DNA from: Planctomycetaceae bacterium
GTDB taxonomy: Bacteria > Planctomycetota > Planctomycetia > Planctomycetales > Planctomycetaceae
Direction of reading: 5' to 3'
DNA: 64,000 bases
Assembly (NCBI GenBank): GCA_021732995.1
Contig: JAKFWA010000084.1
Location: 124,001 to 188,000 of the forward strand
Below are positions 1 to 9,059 of the stretch, in pieces. The notes below the pieces were generated by a model that did not search any database, had not been told where the DNA came from, and worked only from the letters and a program-made list of their open reading frames with translations. Within the stretch, counting starts at the first letter, position 1, and each line of letters opens with the position of its first letter. The position numbers were made by a program, and so were the translations under genes.

Positions 1-1259
1 TCTGCACCGCAGAGATACAACACCGGAGACTGCCGCAGATCGGCAACGCTGCCGTGCTTGCTGACCTGCTTCATTTCGACTGTCTGCCAGGTCACCAGCT
101 CCGGCCATTTCGGCGCGCCGCTGATGCGATCGGTGAGGTTGCGGATCTCGTACGGGTGCCGATTCCAGCCATCCGCTTCGTTGCTGTCATACTGCAGCTT
201 GTTGATCAAGACCGGCGCGAGTCCCTTCGACAGGAACAACAGCGCCAAGCTGCTGCTGACAATCGGATCCTGTTCGTTGTTCTTACCCACCCACATGCCA
301 ATGCGTTTGTCCTGAGCGTCGATCAGGTAGCGAGCCCCCTGCCGATACCAGTCATGCTCGCCGAAGAAACGCTGGCCGCTGAGGCGTCCCGCACGTTCCA
401 GTCCGTAGAGGTAATACAACAACCAAGTGCCGCCAGCACCCGGATTGCTGCCCACGGCGAAGTGACTTTTCAGCCAGGACAGAGCGCGGTTCATTGGCTC
501 GTCGGGTTCACGTTTGCCACAGCAGTTCGGGTTGCCCTGAGCGTCGACGTCTTTGTCGTCCTGCAACATGGAACTGGTCATGACCAGAGTCGCGATGCCA
601 GCTACCGTCATGCTGCCGGTGCTTCCGCCACCGCCGCCTCCGCCACTGTAGTCCCAGCCGCCATCGCCGCTTTGGCATCTCAACCAGTGAGCACGCGCGC
701 GCTCCCACACTTCCCGTTTCACGGGAATGCCGGCATGCGCGGCCTCAAACAGTCCCAGCACCGCGAACTGACCGTTGCTGCGATCGCCGCCGCCGAGATC
801 GATCAGGCCACCGCTGTTGTAGCCCCAGCATCCGGCCATATCACCACGGGTGATTTGCCCCTTCTCCAGGTGGTCAACCAGCCGCGCCATCTTCAGTTTG
901 TCGCGTGGCTCTTTCACGATCGCCAGCGTCATCAGCACCAGTGACGACGCGTAGGTGAAAGTCGGATCCGGGCTGTCGCGCAAATATTTCAGGGCGAGCT
1001 TGATCTCCTTGTCGTCGGGAGTCATCCCGGCATTGAGCAGCGAGAGCGTAACCAGCGCCGTGCCGCCAATCTCCATGCCTTGCAGAGGCAGTTTGCAGTC
1101 CCACGAACCATCGCCCTGCTGCTTGGCCAGCAGCGCCTTCTTGGCTGACTGAATGGTGTCCAGAACCTGTTGCTCGGTGAGATCATCCGCCGCCTGAGCT
1201 GGAGCACCGCACAAGCACGCCAGACCGCACAGCAGTAGCGTCAGCAACCAGGTTCTCAC
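1..1259 (-). CDS. Prenyltransferase/squalene-cyclase-fold repeat protein with DUF4159 start (3' end outside window)
   Basis: Reading the minus strand from a GTG at 1259 gives an open frame to the window edge (419 codons, C-terminus missing). A GAGGAGG ribosome site sits about 5 bases before the GTG. The first 24 residues form a signal peptide (RTWLLTLLLCGLACLCGA, then PAQAA). The mature part carries alpha/alpha-toroid repeats of the squalene cyclase/prenyltransferase type (QQGDGSWD, GCWGYNSGG, SGDGGWDYSG), including a run of glycines after the third. Near the truncated end it reads WPELVTWQTVEM and VADLRQSPVLYLCGA, which I recognise as the opening of DUF4159. The fusion of a toroid with DUF4159 is common in planctomycetes; function is not established. 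Export to the periplasm is inferred from the signal peptide. No terpene-cyclase catalytic DxDD motif is visible, so a cyclase activity is not supported. Confidence 0.8.
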   Translation of the reverse strand, partial: MRTWLLTLLLCGLACLCGAPAQAADDLTEQQVLDTIQSAKKALLAKQQGDGSWDCKLPLQGMEIGGTALVTLSLLNAGMTPDDKEIKLALKYLRDSPDPTFTYASSLVLMTLAIVKEPRDKLKMARLVDHLEKGQITRGDMAGCWGYNSGGLIDLGGGDRSNGQFAVLGLFEAAHAGIPVKREVWERARAHWLRCQSGDGGWDYSGGGGGGGSTGSMTVAGIATLVMTSSMLQDDKDVDAQGNPNCCGKREPDEPMNRALSWLKSHFAVGSNPGAGGTWLLYYLYGLERAGRLSGQRFFGEHDWYRQGARYLIDAQDKRIGMWVGKNNEQDPIVSSSLALLFLSKGLAPVLINKLQYDSNEADGWNRHPYEIRNLTDRISGAPKWPELVTWQTVEMKQVSKHGSVADLRQSPVLYLCGA

Positions 1260-1316
1260 GATCGCCTCCTCGATAACTCTGCCAGACTATTGAAGCAGAG
1301 GAACGCAGCGAACGCC

Positions 1317-2306
1317 TCAATCGTTCGCCATCTGAACTCTCAAATCTGATGCAACGTCCTGAATGATGTCCTGCATTGACAGTGAGGGAGTCCAACCTAC
1401 TGCCTCGTGAATCTTCTGAATAGACGGCACGCGCCGCCGCATATCCTCGAAGCCATCACCATACACGGCTTGATACGGGATGACACGCAGCTTGGACTCG
1501 CTGCCGGTTTCGCGAATGATCAGTTCTGCGAGTTGCCGAATGGAAAGCTCTTCGGTGCTGCCGACGTTGTAGATCTGGCCGAGGCAGTTGCTCTTCTGAT
1601 CCGCGAGCAAAATTAACGCCCTGACCACATCATAGACGTGGCAGAAGCAGCGGCTTTGCTGACCGTCGCCATGCACTTCGAGATCCTCGCCGCGCAGGGC
1701 TCGCTGCACGAAGTTGGGGACCACCATGCCGTACTGCCCGCGCTGACGGGGGCCCACGGTGTTGAACAGCCGCACGATGGTCACCGGCAGGCGAGTCTCT
1801 TTCCAGTGCGCCAGCGCCAGGAATTCATCTAGCGCCTTGGCACATGCGTAGGCCCAGCGGTGCTTGGTTGTCGGACCTTCAACGCGGTCGTCGTCCTCAC
1901 AATAGGGCACTTTCTCCGACTTGCCGTAGACCTCGGACGTCGACGTGATGAGCACGCGGTTGCGGTACCGCCGCGCCAGCCGCAGCACAACTTCTGTGCC
2001 CTGATAGATTGTGTCGATAGTCGCTACCGGCTGCTCCATGATGAGCTTCACGCCGACCGCGCTGGCCAGGTGGTAGACCGTGCCGCAGTCGAGCATCAGC
2101 TTCTGCATCAGCGGGACGTCTTGAATCGTATCAACGAACAGCCGGAAGTTGGGATCGCCTTCCAGATCCGCAACATTGGCGTGCAAACCGGTCGACAGGT
2201 TGTCGATGATCGTGACGCGGCGGCCGGCTTTCAGCAGGGCGCGGGCCAGATGGCTGCCGATAAATCCGGCCCCGCCGGTAATCAGCACATGCTCGTCACG
2301 GTCCAT
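1317..2306 (-). CDS. NAD(P)-dependent sugar epimerase/dehydratase (extended SDR)
   Basis: A 329-residue cytoplasmic enzyme of the extended short-chain dehydrogenase family that would oxidise or epimerise a nucleotide-linked sugar. The Rossmann NAD motif GGAGFIG is at residues 11-17, an acidic residue follows the second strand (IIDNLS, 33-38), the catalytic Ser region is TSTSEVYG (121-128), and YACAK (153-157) is the YxxxK pair. The RLFNTVGPRQ and YNVGS segments are typical of UDP-glucose 4-epimerase and UDP-glucuronate decarboxylase relatives, so the substrate is probably a UDP-sugar, but the exact reaction cannot be read from the sequence. Length is normal. It follows the DUF4159 gene on the same strand with 57 bases between (start at 2306, stop at 1317), so expression may be shared, although the order places it upstream. 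Confidence 0.88.
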   Translation of the reverse strand: MDRDEHVLITGGAGFIGSHLARALLKAGRRVTIIDNLSTGLHANVADLEGDPNFRLFVDTIQDVPLMQKLMLDCGTVYHLASAVGVKLIMEQPVATIDTIYQGTEVVLRLARRYRNRVLITSTSEVYGKSEKVPYCEDDDRVEGPTTKHRWAYACAKALDEFLALAHWKETRLPVTIVRLFNTVGPRQRGQYGMVVPNFVQRALRGEDLEVHGDGQQSRCFCHVYDVVRALILLADQKSNCLGQIYNVGSTEELSIRQLAELIIRETGSESKLRVIPYQAVYGDGFEDMRRRVPSIQKIHEAVGWTPSLSMQDIIQDVASDLRVQMAND

Positions 2307-2414
2307 ACAGGTTCCTCAGAGTGATCGCTGACTGACACGGAAATCGCTGGCATCGCGAGGATTATGAACCACGCCACGCCAATACGTCGCGCCATCAGGT
2401 TCTCCGCAGGATTT

Positions 2415-3362
2415 TTAGTTGAGAAGTGGGTCGCGATCGAGAACGTTCATCACGCGCCGCACCTCTTCAAATCGGGACAGGGCCTCTTGAGCCGATTTTT
2501 CCGCCCCGCACCTCTTGAAATGGCGAACAGCTCGCAGCAGACAACGAGCTGTCAGACTCAACCTGCCCAGCTTCAGAACGAATTCGGCGAGGTTCAGCAT
2601 GTCGCTGCCCGCCCCCTGTTCATCAGCAATCTCGCGATGCACAGAATACGCCCGAGCCAGAAACCTCATCCCGACATTCAAATCGCCCCGCAATCCAGCC
2701 AGGACGCCCAGATTCCCGTAGTCTGCCGCTTCGCCCACTCGCGACCCGGTTTGACGCTCTAACGTAAGCGACCGCAGCAACAGATTCTCAGCAAGGTCGT
2801 AGTCGCCAGAACCCATCGCATCGAGGGCTCGATTCGTGAGATCCGCCGCATCGTTCTCGAAGCTCAACGGGCGATCGACCGGATGTTGCTCGAACGCCAA
2901 AGCTGCGGATCGTGCCTGCAATTGAGCGGCTGCCTGCGAGTCCTTTTGAGATCGCTTCACGACCGCAAGATTGCCGACAGCGACCTCCATGAGGTGAGCG
3001 TCAGCGGACTCATGCGCTGTCTGCCACAGTGATTCATAGAGCGCGGCCGCCTCGGCGTACTGTTCTGTCCGCGTCAGAAAATGCCCCAATCGCAGCTGAA
3101 AAGCGGGGGAATCATCGCTGCGAACGGCTGCTCGCAGCATCACCTCCGCTGCGGAGACCAGTCCAGATCGCTCCAACTGACCAGCTTCCTCGACCAGCAT
3201 TTCCGCAGCAGCACGACGCACGGAGTTCGACGCTTGACGCTTCAGCGTTTCGGGCACAATCCGCTCCTTACACTCGGGACAGAATGACGTCAGATCACGT
3301 CGAGTGTGGCGGATGCCTGGGACGCCACCGCGAACAGCTTGCGGGTGAGAAATCCCGGCCAT
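2415..3362 (-). CDS. TPR protein with N-terminal CxxC segment
   Basis: A 315-residue protein composed mainly of tetratricopeptide-like helices. Helix pairs with the small-residue pattern of TPRs run from about residue 55 to 300 (for example AEQLERSG-like, YAEAAALYESLW, DYDLAENLLLRSLTLE, DLNVGMRFLARAYSVH). A CPEC pair near residue 28 could be half of a zinc ribbon, but no second CxxC is present, so metal binding is doubtful. No signal peptide or membrane segment is seen; a cytoplasmic scaffold role is inferred. The start at 3362 is the only in-frame ATG before the CPEC segment; the extreme N-terminus is not conserved-looking and translation might begin later. It lies downstream of the DNA methyltransferase, separated by a hairpin-rich spacer. 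Specific function unknown. Confidence 0.7.
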   Translation of the reverse strand: MAGISHPQAVRGGVPGIRHTRRDLTSFCPECKERIVPETLKRQASNSVRRAAAEMLVEEAGQLERSGLVSAAEVMLRAAVRSDDSPAFQLRLGHFLTRTEQYAEAAALYESLWQTAHESADAHLMEVAVGNLAVVKRSQKDSQAAAQLQARSAALAFEQHPVDRPLSFENDAADLTNRALDAMGSGDYDLAENLLLRSLTLERQTGSRVGEAADYGNLGVLAGLRGDLNVGMRFLARAYSVHREIADEQGAGSDMLNLAEFVLKLGRLSLTARCLLRAVRHFKRCGAEKSAQEALSRFEEVRRVMNVLDRDPLLN

Positions 3363-3383
3363 TCGCTGGCGTACCCTGAAAGC

Positions 3384-3477
3384 GTGGCCATCCCCTTGAG
3401 GGAGAAGGCCACACTTTCGTCTCGTCCTGACGATGACTCGTTAGGGCGAGGGGAGAGAGAGAAGAGAGACGGCCACA
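3384..3477. repeat. Hairpin and dispersed-phrase-like spacer (possible terminator)
   Basis: Arms GTGGCC (3384-3389) and GGCCAC (3407-3412) enclose a second stem TCCC/GGGA, giving a stable hairpin between the methyltransferase stop and the TPR gene start. The flank up to 3477 (minus-strand reading CTCTCCCCTCGCCCTAACGA) resembles the 'ctctcccctcgccctaa' phrases found scattered in intergenic DNA of many bacteria. It could end methyltransferase transcription, though no T-tract follows. The dispersed-repeat reading is inference. Confidence 0.4.
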
Positions 3478-3548
3478 TTCTACGCAGCCATCACGACATG
3501 TCAATTTGCGAAATATAGACAAAACGGGTTGTTGCAAATTCCGTGATT

Positions 3549-4490
3549 TCAACCCTTCTCGAACAGCGTGCGGCTCTTCTTCGCAGGGGTTTTGGGCTGA
3601 GATTTCTTGATCCGCTTGCCATCGGCGTCACGCATCACGCCCTCGGCCGTCGAAGGCGCGCTGACGCTCGGTTCCGGTGATCCGTTCAAGGCATCGCCGA
3701 CTTTGATGCCCTCCAGCCGAGCGATGCCTTGCGTCACGTAGTCTTCGCTGAGGTCGAAGCCCAGGAAGTTGCGTCCGAGCTTCTTGGCGACAGCCAGCGT
3801 CGTCGAACTACCGCTGAACGGATCGAGGACGAACTCCTTCTCATGGGAGCACGCCTTGATAATTCGTCCGAGGAGTTGCTCAGGCATCTGGCAGCCGTGA
3901 AAGCCGGCTCGTTCCTTGAAGGTCCCGGCCACACGCGGAAAGTGCCAGGTGTCTTCCTCTGACGAGAAACTCTCAGGGATGTCTTGAGGCCGCAGGATCC
4001 AGGTGTCATCCGGCAGGCGGCCTTTACTGTTGGCTCGCGCGTCTCCGTAGACCAGTTGGCGAGCCGAAGGGACTCGAATAGCCATGTCGTTAAAGGTGTA
4101 GTTTTCCGCGTCTTTGACGAAGTAGAACAGGTGGGCGTGAGACCGTGTGAACTTGTATTTGCAGTTTACGCCGAACGTGTAGTACCAGATCACCCAGTTG
4201 CGGCAGGTGAAGCCAGCTTCCTGGCTGATGATCTTCAGTTCGGCGGCGTACTCATCGCCAATCGCGAGCCAGAATGTTCCCGTCGGCTTCAACGCGCGAT
4301 GCACGCCCGAGATCCATTCGCGGGACCAGTCGAGGTAGTGAGCCTTCTCTTTCTTGTCGTCGTAGACGTCGTAGTCATAGCCAATGTTGAAGGGCGGATC
4401 GGCGAAGGCCAGATCGACGCAGCCTTCAGGCAAGGCATTCATCTGAGCGACACAGTCGCCGTGCAGAATTGTGTTCTTCGGGTGCTTCAT
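3549..4490 (-). CDS. Orphan DNA methyltransferase (beta class, N4-cytosine/N6-adenine)
   Basis: A 313-residue S-adenosylmethionine-dependent DNA amino-methyltransferase. The catalytic motif IV is DPPF (residues 31-34) near the N-terminus and the AdoMet-binding motif [10 protein letters not shown] (223-231), lies in the C-terminal half followed by [10 protein letters not shown]. This order (IV before I) defines the beta class; the phenylalanine form DPPF occurs in both N6-adenine and N4-cytosine enzymes, so the modified base cannot be decided. The central segment (about 105-200) would hold target recognition. The last 35 residues are lysine-rich ([15 protein letters not shown]) and may add nonspecific DNA affinity. 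No restriction endonuclease lies nearby, so it is an orphan enzyme, more likely to act in regulation or replication timing than in host defence (inference). Start ATG at 4490 gives [12 protein letters not shown], typical for the family. Confidence 0.9.
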   Translation of the reverse strand: MKHPKNTILHGDCVAQMNALPEGCVDLAFADPPFNIGYDYDVYDDKKEKAHYLDWSREWISGVHRALKPTGTFWLAIGDEYAAELKIISQEAGFTCRNWVIWYYTFGVNCKYKFTRSHAHLFYFVKDAENYTFNDMAIRVPSARQLVYGDARANSKGRLPDDTWILRPQDIPESFSSEEDTWHFPRVAGTFKERAGFHGCQMPEQLLGRIIKACSHEKEFVLDPFSGSSTTLAVAKKLGRNFLGFDLSEDYVTQGIARLEGIKVGDALNGSPEPSVSAPSTAEGVMRDADGKRIKKSQPKTPAKKSRTLFEKG

Positions 4491-4654
4491 GCGAAGCGGC
4501 TCCAGCAGAGAGAGAATCGAGTCAGGCCGGATAGTATTGATCCCGACACCGCCGCTAAACCGTCGAGGCTGCCCGCGTCATTGGCAAACGACGATGCGTT
4601 TGAAACGATGCCGTCAGAACTCCTGCCCATCGCTCATGCACTGGGAGCAACCGC

Positions 4655-6046
4655 ATGTGGGATCCAACGCTCGATCGTCGCGGCTTTCTGAGGACGGCGG
4701 CGGCTTCAGCAACCGCGCTGACCTTCGCTACTCAACTTTCGGAGTCTTCAGCCCAGGCACCGCTCGGTGATCGACCGATGCAGGATCCGAGTGTCACCAT
4801 CCTGCATCCGCGCGGCCGAGTTCCCGCGTCGTTCTTCATTGATGACTCGACGTGCCTGGTCAACATGGGGCACTTCTGCATGCCCCAGTTCGCGACTGCC
4901 TGGCCCGATCGCGATGAATATAAGCGTCCGTGGAGCACTTGGCCGCGTGAGATTCCCGACAGCTTCGTGCGCGAGTTCGGTGAGTGGTGCGGCGAGCACG
5001 GCGTTAAAGGCAAGTATTCCATCGTGCCCTATCCGGCCTGCGTCGGCTGGCTGGATCGTGAGCTGCCCGGTTGGTCGCGTCGACAACTGCAGGACAGCCT
5101 GAAGCTGGTCCGCGAACTGATGCTGCCGAACTGGGACATCCATCCCGAGATGATCACGCATACGCGCGTCATCGACATCGCGACCGGCCGCCCGATGGAA
5201 GAGATCTCATCCGGAACGATGGAGAACTCGTACCCGCAGAAGAAGGTGAGCGTCGATTACCTCGCTTCCTACATCGCCTACGCGCTGCGAGTGCTCAAGA
5301 ACTGTGACCTGCCGTGCGAGGGCATTACGACTCCAGGTGGGTTCGGAAACCTCATGAAGCCTGAACTCTCGCTGGCCATCGGTCAGGCGGTGCGAGACGT
5401 GTTCGCGCCGGAGATTCCGCACTACTTCAAGTATGTCCGCGACGCCAAAGAGGGTACGTTGCCGCGCTGCGAGCACGTGTCTGGCCTCGACACCGACAAG
5501 CCGCAGTTCGTCGTCAATCTGCCCGCAGGCACGGGCGACTGGTTCGGCGGTTGGGACGGAGATCGCAAGAGCGAAGGGCACCTCTATGCCAATGACGACG
5601 CAACGGCTGGGCGACTGGTGGAACTCATCGAGCGCAACCAACCGGCCGTGATGCTCTGCCACTGGCCTGGCCTGTATTCGCACGGCACCAAGGCTGGATT
5701 CAAGGATTTTCAGCGTGTCATTCGAGCCCTCGATCAGCGTTATGGCGACCGGTTGCTGTGGATGAAGATCACGGAGCTGGCGCGTTATGGGGCCGCTCGC
5801 GAATTGACCTCGATTCGTCGTGATGGTCAACGTGTTTTGTTCAAAGCTCCCGTCGCCTGCCCGGCCTTCACTGTTCGCCTGCCCGCGACAGCGGCACAGC
5901 CACCGACTGTGACCGTCAAGAACCAGAAGAAACCGCTGGAAGAAATCCGCAACGTGCGGCTGTTGGCTGCGGGCCAGTGGGTGCGTGACGGTGAGACCAT
6001 CATCGCGTGCTTCGACCTGCCGCGCGGCGAATCCTCATTGAATTGA
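4655..6046 (+). CDS. Tat-exported polysaccharide-deacetylase-like protein
   Basis: A 463-residue protein with a twin-arginine signal: DRRGFLRTAA at residues 7-16, a hydrophobic stretch and an SSAQA cleavage region near 35. The mature protein begins with RVPASFFIDDSTCLVN and continues with HGVKGKYSIVPYP, segments typical of the (beta/alpha) barrel of the polysaccharide deacetylase/NodB superfamily, where the FIDDS aspartates would bind metal. CHWPGLYSHGTKAGF (about 332-346) looks like the metal or catalytic His region near the end of the barrel. The C-terminal 80 residues form a beta-rich add-on. Substrate unknown; a role in polysaccharide turnover outside the cytoplasm is inference. GGGAG lies 7 bases before the ATG. 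It starts a plus-strand run of five exported proteins. Confidence 0.65.
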   Translation: MWDPTLDRRGFLRTAAASATALTFATQLSESSAQAPLGDRPMQDPSVTILHPRGRVPASFFIDDSTCLVNMGHFCMPQFATAWPDRDEYKRPWSTWPREIPDSFVREFGEWCGEHGVKGKYSIVPYPACVGWLDRELPGWSRRQLQDSLKLVRELMLPNWDIHPEMITHTRVIDIATGRPMEEISSGTMENSYPQKKVSVDYLASYIAYALRVLKNCDLPCEGITTPGGFGNLMKPELSLAIGQAVRDVFAPEIPHYFKYVRDAKEGTLPRCEHVSGLDTDKPQFVVNLPAGTGDWFGGWDGDRKSEGHLYANDDATAGRLVELIERNQPAVMLCHWPGLYSHGTKAGFKDFQRVIRALDQRYGDRLLWMKITELARYGAARELTSIRRDGQRVLFKAPVACPAFTVRLPATAAQPPTVTVKNQKKPLEEIRNVRLLAAGQWVRDGETIIACFDLPRGESSLN

Positions 6047-6185
6047 GGGAAATTCAGGCCCCAATTGAGCGACCTTCCCACGACCGATACAGTCGGCTCG
6101 CAGACTTCAGTATGAATTGAGATCGCTCAACGAGCGTTCGCTCTTCTCCGACTACCAACTCACTCATTCGGCAAAGGAGACGTTG

Positions 6186-7454
6186 ATGAAACTTTGGCAC
6201 GGAACGCGACTGGCGGCGTTAGCACTGGCAGTTGCCGCAACGACAGTTGGCAGCTTGGGCGTTGCGAAGGACTGGGCCTCCTGGCGCGGACCAAACCGCG
6301 ATGGCATCGCCCCGGAAAAAGGTCTCCTCAAAGAGTGGACGGAAGAAGGTCCGCCCGTCGTCTGGAAAGCCGAGGGTTACGGCAAAGGCTTTTCATCCGT
6401 CGCGGTGGTGAAGGGCAAACTCTTCACCATGGGTGAGCGAAAGGGCAAGTGCTACCTGTTCGGCATCGACTCCAATGGCGGCAAGGAACTGTGGGCGACT
6501 GAAGTCGGCCGCGGCGACCCGAACTGCACGCCCACCGTTGATAGCGGCATCGTTTACGGTCTCGGCCGCGAAGGTGACCTCGTCGCCTGCAAAGCGGACT
6601 CGGGTGAACTGGTCTGGCGCAAGGATTTCAAGAAGGACTTTGGCGGCTCGATGATGTCCGGCTGGGGCTACAGCGAGTCTCCTCTCATTGATGGCGATCG
6701 GCTGATCTGCACTCCGGGCAGCAACGAAGCCATGATCGTGGCCCTGAATAAGAAAACCGGCGACGTGATCTGGAAGTCCTCGGTTCCGGATCTGGGACAA
6801 CGCGGTGGTGGCGGCGCTGGTTACTCGTCTGTCGTGATCAGCAACGCGGCTGGCGTGAAGCAATATGTGCAACTCGTCGGCCGGGGTATCGTCTCAGTCG
6901 CAGCCAAGGATGGGGCGTTCCTGTGGAACTACAACCGGATCGCCAACGGCACCGCCAACATCCCGACGCCAATCGTCAAAGATAACTACGTCTTCTGCTC
7001 GACCGGCTACGGTACCGGCTCTGCCTTGCTGGAGATTAAGAAAGCCGGCAGCAAGCTTGTCGCTGAAGAGAAGTACTACCTTGAAGCCAAGGAAATGCAG
7101 AACCATCACGGCGGCATGATCCTGTTCGGTGACTATGTCTATTGTGGACACGGACACAATCAGGGCTTCCCGCTGTGCATCGAACTGAAGACCGGCAAAG
7201 TCGCCTGGGGCGGCAAGCGCGGTCCCGGCGGCGGATCAGCCGCAGTGCTGCTCGCCGATGGGAACCTCTACTTCCGCTACGAAGACGGCACGATGGCGCT
7301 CATCGAAGCGACTCCTTCGGAATACAACCTGAAGGGCTCGTTCAAACTGGCCTCCAAGAACGGGGCCAGTTGGCCGCATCCCGTCATCGTGGACGGCCTG
7401 ATGTATATCCGCGACCAGAACACGCTGCTGTGTTACGACGTCCGCGCGAAGTAG
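6186..7454 (+). CDS. Exported PQQ-like beta-propeller protein
   Basis: A 422-residue secreted protein with a signal peptide (MKLWHGTRLAALALAVAATT, cleaved near SLGVAKD). It starts with WASWRGPNRDGIAP, the usual opening of planctomycete PQQ-like propellers, followed by repeated blades with the tryptophan-docking pattern (GKELWATEVG, GELVWRKDF, GDVIWKSS, GAFLWNYN, GKVAWGGK). Such proteins may bind PQQ or simply be BamB-like scaffolds; the sequence does not tell which, and no separate dehydrogenase residues are evident. I chose the ATG at 6186 rather than upstream starts because an AAAGGAG site lies 6 bases before it and the signal peptide then begins correctly. It follows the Tat protein by 139 bases and may be cotranscribed. 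Confidence 0.85.
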   Translation: MKLWHGTRLAALALAVAATTVGSLGVAKDWASWRGPNRDGIAPEKGLLKEWTEEGPPVVWKAEGYGKGFSSVAVVKGKLFTMGERKGKCYLFGIDSNGGKELWATEVGRGDPNCTPTVDSGIVYGLGREGDLVACKADSGELVWRKDFKKDFGGSMMSGWGYSESPLIDGDRLICTPGSNEAMIVALNKKTGDVIWKSSVPDLGQRGGGGAGYSSVVISNAAGVKQYVQLVGRGIVSVAAKDGAFLWNYNRIANGTANIPTPIVKDNYVFCSTGYGTGSALLEIKKAGSKLVAEEKYYLEAKEMQNHHGGMILFGDYVYCGHGHNQGFPLCIELKTGKVAWGGKRGPGGGSAAVLLADGNLYFRYEDGTMALIEATPSEYNLKGSFKLASKNGASWPHPVIVDGLMYIRDQNTLLCYDVRAK

Positions 7455-7479
7455 ACGCATCACTGAGTCAAAACGATCA

Positions 7480-7535
7480 TCACCCCTGCAATGGATTCCG
7501 GCGAATCATGTTCGCCGCATCCGCTGCAGGGGTGA
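7480..7535. terminator. Long compound hairpin after the PQQ gene (terminator-like)
   Basis: A perfect 11-base outer stem TCACCCCTGCA (7480-7490) pairs with TGCAGGGGTGA (7525-7535). Inside, CGGCGAA (7499-7505) pairs with TTCGCCG (7511-7517) across the loop TCATG; GGAT/ATCC pairs between the stems. It begins 26 bases after the stop of the PQQ-like gene. There is no T-tract, so it may be a factor-dependent terminator, an mRNA-stabilising end or a mobile palindrome. Confidence 0.5.
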
Positions 7536-7619
7536 CTTGCTTGTTGAGGATCGCCAGCGCATCCATCATCACTGCTCTCGCCGTCGCGGTACGAACTGCT
7601 CCGCTCAAATCAAATCTCA

Positions 7620-7652
7620 TTTTTCTCCGCGTACTCTGCGCCTCTGCGAGAA
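7620..7652. repeat. Dispersed intergenic phrase (CTCTGCGCCTCTGCG type)
   Basis: The stretch TTTTTCTCCGCGTACTCTGC followed by GCCTCTGCGAGAAT matches, from memory, the 'ctctgcgtctctgcg' phrase that recurs in intergenic DNA of cyanobacteria, planctomycetes and other phyla. Only one copy is in this window, so the assignment rests on recall and not on repetition seen here. Confidence 0.4.
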
Positions 7653-7667
7653 TCAGGTCGATCAACA

Positions 7668-9059
7668 ATGCCCCACCGTTGTTCCCGCTACGCTGGCGTT
7701 AAGACTGAGCAGACAAGTTCTCAGCTTGGCTGGTGGTGCGGTTGCTGGTTGTGGTGGCTCGCACTGAGCACTCCGATCCACGCAGAGGATACAACCCCGG
7801 TCACGGTGCAGCAGATCAAGCTGAGCGACGCGATTCCGTTTGGCCGAGTGCCCATCGACTATTTCGGGATAGAAGCCGACGACGCGATTCGCCTTCTGCA
7901 GCGGCGAATTGAGCTGTCTCAGGTCACTCTCGAAGCCGATGACCAACACGGTTTTCTGCTCTCATTGCTGCGGCATCTGAATATCCCCGTTGAGTCGCAG
8001 TTGCTCGTCTTCTCCAAGACGGCCCGTAACCCGGACCTCATTTCGCCGCGTACGCCGCGTGCGGTGTTTTTCAATGACGAGGTTTCCGTCGCCTGGATTC
8101 CGACCGCGAGAGAACTGGAGATCACGGCTCTGGATCCCATCAAGGGTGCGACGTTCTACACGTTGAGTCAGCCACTGAGGGATCAAGCCAAACAACCCGC
8201 GAAGCCAGGCGAGGCCAGATTCTCGCGGAACAGCCAGTGCCTCGCGTGTCATGCGGGGCGTTCGTCGCTGGATGTTCCCGGTTGGCTGGTGCGAGCGTTT
8301 CAGACTGATGGCTCTGGCAAACCATCGGAGGGGTACTCACAAGTCACGCACCAATTGGAGTATCCCAAACGCTGGGGTGGCTGGTACGTGACCGGGGCAC
8401 CGCAGAGCTTCGCTCATCGTGGCAACCTGATCGGCTCCGAGGAGAATGAGCGGGCGAAAGAGCAACCCACACTGCGAACAGCTCTGGCGGATTTGAAGTC
8501 ACTCAAGCTGAATGCGGAGTACCCTGCCCCCGGCAGCGACGTAGTCGCGCATCTGGTCTACAACCATCAGGTGCATGGGCTCAACCTGCTGATCCGCGTC
8601 GGCATGGAAGCGCGACTCGATCGCCGGTCAGATGCGGAGGATCAATTGATTCGCTACCTGGTCTTTGCCGATGAGCCGAAGCTGGAAGTACCCTTGGATG
8701 AAATCACGAGCAACTCTGTCTATCGCCGCGGGTTTCAAGCTCTGGGTAAAAGCGAAGGCCGACTGCTGAATCCCCAGCAGGGTAAGCGACCATCGACGGT
8801 ACCGCCGCGAACTCTGCGTCGGTTCGATCTGCAGTCCCGAGTATTCCGCTATCGTCTGAGTTATCTGGTTGAGCACCGGCTTTTCGAGTCGTTGCCAACC
8901 GAATGTCGCTCGCGTCTGGTGCAGCGTATTCTCGACGGGTTAAGAGCGGACGAGCCTCCTGAGGAGTTCCAGCATCTGCCGGTCGAGGAACGTCGTGCGA
9001 TCGTGGAGATCGTGACCACTGCGATACCCGCCTTTGCGGAAGGAAATAAGCCCCAATGA
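7668..9059 (+). CDS. Exported protein with a single cytochrome-c-type heme motif (CxxCH)
   Basis: A 463-residue protein with a Trp-rich signal peptide (GWWCGCWLWWLALS, residues 21-34, cleaved after IHA). One CLACH motif at residues 191-195 would attach a c-type heme in the periplasm; QCLACHAG is typical of planctomycete exported cytochromes. The axial partner cannot be assigned. Flanking segments (RAVFFNDEVSVAWI, PKRWGGWYVTG, HLVYNHQVHGLNLLIRVG) recur, as far as I recall, in uncharacterised planctomycete and proteobacterial proteins, so a defined but unnamed family is likely. The frame ends at 9059, overlapping the next gene's ATG in an ATGA, which implies translational coupling with the thioredoxin-fold protein. 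A role in extracytoplasmic electron transfer is inferred. The start is uncertain, as about 19 residues precede the hydrophobic core. Confidence 0.75.
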   Translation: MPHRCSRYAGVKTEQTSSQLGWWCGCWLWWLALSTPIHAEDTTPVTVQQIKLSDAIPFGRVPIDYFGIEADDAIRLLQRRIELSQVTLEADDQHGFLLSLLRHLNIPVESQLLVFSKTARNPDLISPRTPRAVFFNDEVSVAWIPTARELEITALDPIKGATFYTLSQPLRDQAKQPAKPGEARFSRNSQCLACHAGRSSLDVPGWLVRAFQTDGSGKPSEGYSQVTHQLEYPKRWGGWYVTGAPQSFAHRGNLIGSEENERAKEQPTLRTALADLKSLKLNAEYPAPGSDVVAHLVYNHQVHGLNLLIRVGMEARLDRRSDAEDQLIRYLVFADEPKLEVPLDEITSNSVYRRGFQALGKSEGRLLNPQQGKRPSTVPPRTLRRFDLQSRVFRYRLSYLVEHRLFESLPTECRSRLVQRILDGLRADEPPEEFQHLPVEERRAIVEIVTTAIPAFAEGNKPQ

